DNA of 18,744 bases from a bacterium (GTDB lineage: Bacteria; SZUA-79; Acidulodesulfobacterales; Acidulodesulfobacteraceae). The notes under the pieces are model-generated. The model saw only the letters and a program-made list of their open reading frames with translations. It made no database searches and was not told the origin of the DNA. The translations under genes and the position numbers were made by a program. Below, piece after piece: positions 17,481 to 18,744 of the stretch. The stretch is from contig JAJYKQ010000018.1 of the NCBI GenBank assembly GCA_021788495.1, forward strand, positions 1-18,744, given 5' to 3'. Position 1 is the stretch's first letter; each line of letters begins with the position of its first letter.

Positions 17481-18452
17481 ATGGGAATATATATTATAAA
17501 ACGAATTTTTTTTATGATACCTATTTTAATAGGAATCACTTTAATATCATTTTTCGTTATACACCTTGCGCCGGGCAACCCCCTTACCGAACAGTTGGGT
17601 TTAAATCCGAAGGTTTCGGCTGCTTCGAGGGAGATGCTCTCAAAACTTTACGGTTTAAACAAACCTCTTTTAACCCAGTATTACGAATGGCTTAAACGGA
17701 TAGTCACGCTTAATTTCGGGGTTTCTTTTACCGCAAACCATGAACCGGTCATTACCGAAATAAAAAGAACTATAGGCATAACTATTATTATAAACTCTCT
17801 TGCTATGTTTTTTATATTCCTATTTTCTATTCCTCTGGGGGTTATGTCGGCGGTTAAGCACGATTCCATCTTCGATAAAATTACCACGGTATTGGTTTTT
17901 ATCGGTTTTGCGGCGCCGTCTTTCTGGGTCGCTCTTCTTTTAATTATTTTTTTCGGAATAGATTTGCACATACTGCCTATAGGAGGTATAACCTCTGCCG
18001 GTTATAATTTTCTTCCCTGGTGGGGCAAAATCGCAAATATAGCAAAGCATCTCGTCATGCCCGTATTCGTCGCCGGGTTCGGAGGTATTGCCGGACTTTC
18101 CAGATATTTGAAGGGCAATATGCTTGAAGTTTACAGGCAGGATTATATTCTGACTGCAAGAGCTAAAGGGCTTAAAGAACGGACGGTAATATACAAGCAT
18201 GCCATGAAAAACGCCCTTATTCCTTTTATAACAATACTAGGGTTAAGCGTTCCGGGACTTATAGGAGGAAGCGTTATCATAGAAACTATTTTCGATATAA
18301 ACGGAATGGGCAGGCTTTTCTATCAGAGCGTCCTTGCGCGAGACTATCCGACTATAATGGGAATACTCGTAATAGGCGCGGTACTTACTCTTATCGGCAA
18401 CCTTTTGGCCGACATCGCTTATGCTCTCGTCGATCCAAGACTTCGAAAATAG
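17481..18452 (+). CDS. dppB: Peptide/nickel-type ABC transporter permease, DppB family
   Basis: The 323-residue protein begins with a typical DppB N-terminus (a first helix at about 9-29, then HLAPGNPL) and has about five more helices. Its EAA loop is at roughly 221-249 (DYILTARAKGL...KNALIP), and it ends ADIAYALVDPRLRK, the classic DppB end. It should pair with DppC in the inner membrane. The ATG is fixed by an in-frame TAG 18 bp upstream; the only Shine-Dalgarno-like sequence is weak and distant. It is the only plus-strand gene in the window. The TAG stop abuts a degenerate repeat copy. Confidence 0.94.
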   Translation: MGIYIIKRIFFMIPILIGITLISFFVIHLAPGNPLTEQLGLNPKVSAASREMLSKLYGLNKPLLTQYYEWLKRIVTLNFGVSFTANHEPVITEIKRTIGITIIINSLAMFFIFLFSIPLGVMSAVKHDSIFDKITTVLVFIGFAAPSFWVALLLIIFFGIDLHILPIGGITSAGYNFLPWWGKIANIAKHLVMPVFVAGFGGIAGLSRYLKGNMLEVYRQDYILTARAKGLKERTVIYKHAMKNALIPFITILGLSVPGLIGGSVIIETIFDINGMGRLFYQSVLARDYPTIMGILVIGAVLTLIGNLLADIAYALVDPRLRK

Positions 18453-18467
18453 AAAAAGTCAGATTTT
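18452..18467. repeat. Degenerate repeat copy abutting the dppB stop codon
   Basis: GAAAAAGTCAGATTTT matches the intact unit at 18470-18488 (reverse orientation of the core) except for a 3-bp deletion in the GGTGTC part. It begins on the last base of the dppB TAG and lies 2 bp before the intact copy, giving a tandem pair. It looks like an older, decayed copy. Confidence 0.65.
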
Positions 18468-18469
18468 GA

Positions 18470-18558
18470 GAAAAAGGTGTCAGATTTTATTTTCCGCAGA
18501 CGAAATATTCAATTTATATAAAAAGATATTTGCGGAAAATTAATCTGACACCTTTTTC
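18470..18558. repeat. 89-bp imperfect palindrome with repeat cores at both tips
   Basis: The left arm (18470-18498) and right arm (18531-18558) are complementary over 17 bp at the outer ends (GAAAAAGGTGTCAGATT) and 9 bp at the inner ends (TTTTCCGCA). A small 3-versus-2-nt internal loop separates these two stems. The apical loop is about 32 nt and A/T-rich. The structure combines the interspersed repeat with extra inverted sequence, the architecture of a BIME-like or miniature mobile element, and could fold as a long hairpin in the dppB transcript. Confidence 0.85.
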
Positions 18559-18612
18559 GATAGCACTATTGTTACGCAGCTAAAAACCCGCAAACGCAGT
18601 CAGGAGTAAAAG

Positions 18613-18680
18613 AATAAATAAATCTGACACCTTTATCCGTATTTATTTGTATGCGTAAAATAAAATCTGACACCTTTTTC
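18613..18680. repeat. Two direct copies of the interspersed repeat
   Basis: Cores TCTGACACCTTT lie at 18623-18634 and 18666-18677 in the same orientation, 43 bp apart. The first, with its flank (18613-18636), is identical to 77-100; the second, with its flank (18658-18678), is identical to 16470-16490. Together with the palindrome they fill most of the 292-bp gene-free stretch after dppB, in which I see no coding region. The intervening 18559-18612 is unrecognised sequence. Confidence 0.85.
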
Positions 18681-18702
18681 TTAAGACTTCGCAAATAAAT
18701 AA

Positions 18703-18735
18703 GCCGGCTAATTAGTCGGCATTTTCTTTGTTTTT
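18703..18735 (+). terminator. Rho-independent terminator downstream of dppB, possibly bidirectional
   Basis: GCCGGCTAATTAGTCGGC (18703-18720) folds into a stem of about seven pairs with one G-T wobble and an AATT loop. A T-rich tract (18721-18735) follows. On the minus strand the stem is followed by TTATTTATTT, so it could also serve a converging gene beyond the right edge. It lies about 250 bp after the dppB stop, with the repeat block in between. Confidence 0.7.
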
Positions 18736-18744
18736 ATGCAAATC

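Noticed and set aside
17681..18200. Minus-strand open frames of 96 and 86 codons inside dppB
   Set aside because: They lie opposite a well-conserved permease gene, have no ribosome-binding site and resemble no family.
18470..18680. CRISPR array
   Set aside because: Repeat units are short, change orientation and have irregular spacing; no regular spacers or cas genes.

Overview
The window is chromosomal DNA from an AT-rich Gram-negative bacterium. Evidence for Gram-negative is a BamE/SmpA-type outer-membrane lipoprotein, a meso-diaminopimelate gene (dapF) and a periplasmic lytic transglycosylase. Indirect aminoacylation through GatCAB rather than GlnRS, the low GC and the protein style suggest a deltaproteobacteria-like lineage. 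That placement is an impression from the proteins, not a result.

Layout. From about 17.4 kb down to position 1, every gene lies on the minus strand. In transcription order they are dppC, a bamE-like lipoprotein gene, dapF, a soluble lytic transglycosylase, ligA, a secreted beta-propeller gene, ubiB, glmU, glmS, a pcrA/uvrD helicase, gatC, gatA and the first codons of gatB, which runs off the left edge. Spacing is tight: bamE/dapF and propeller/ubiB overlap by 4 bp, dapF/slt are 2 bp apart, slt/ligA 9 bp and glmS/pcrA 10 bp. A few long transcripts are therefore likely. Promoters are possible before bamE, before glmU and in the dppC-dppB gap. dppB is the only plus-strand gene and is divergent from dppC.

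Function. The cluster mixes envelope construction (glmS and glmU for UDP-GlcNAc, dapF for meso-DAP, a murein transglycosylase, BamE-like lipoprotein), DNA maintenance (LigA, PcrA), translation (GatCAB) and an atypical UbiB-family kinase. DppB and DppC are the two permease subunits of a peptide/nickel-type ABC importer. The substrate-binding protein and ATPases are not in the window.

What is unusual. No obvious new defence or biosynthetic system is present; most of the window is housekeeping. The main unexplained structure is a short interspersed repeat with core TCTGACACCTTT. Nine copies and one degenerate copy occur, all outside or at the very edge of genes: three in tandem between gatA and gatB (one supplies the GatA C-terminus and stop codon), a perfect hairpin pair between dppC and bamE, and a long palindrome plus two direct copies after dppB. 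They look like REP/BIME-type or small non-autonomous mobile elements. They bracket the unusually arranged dppC/dppB pair.
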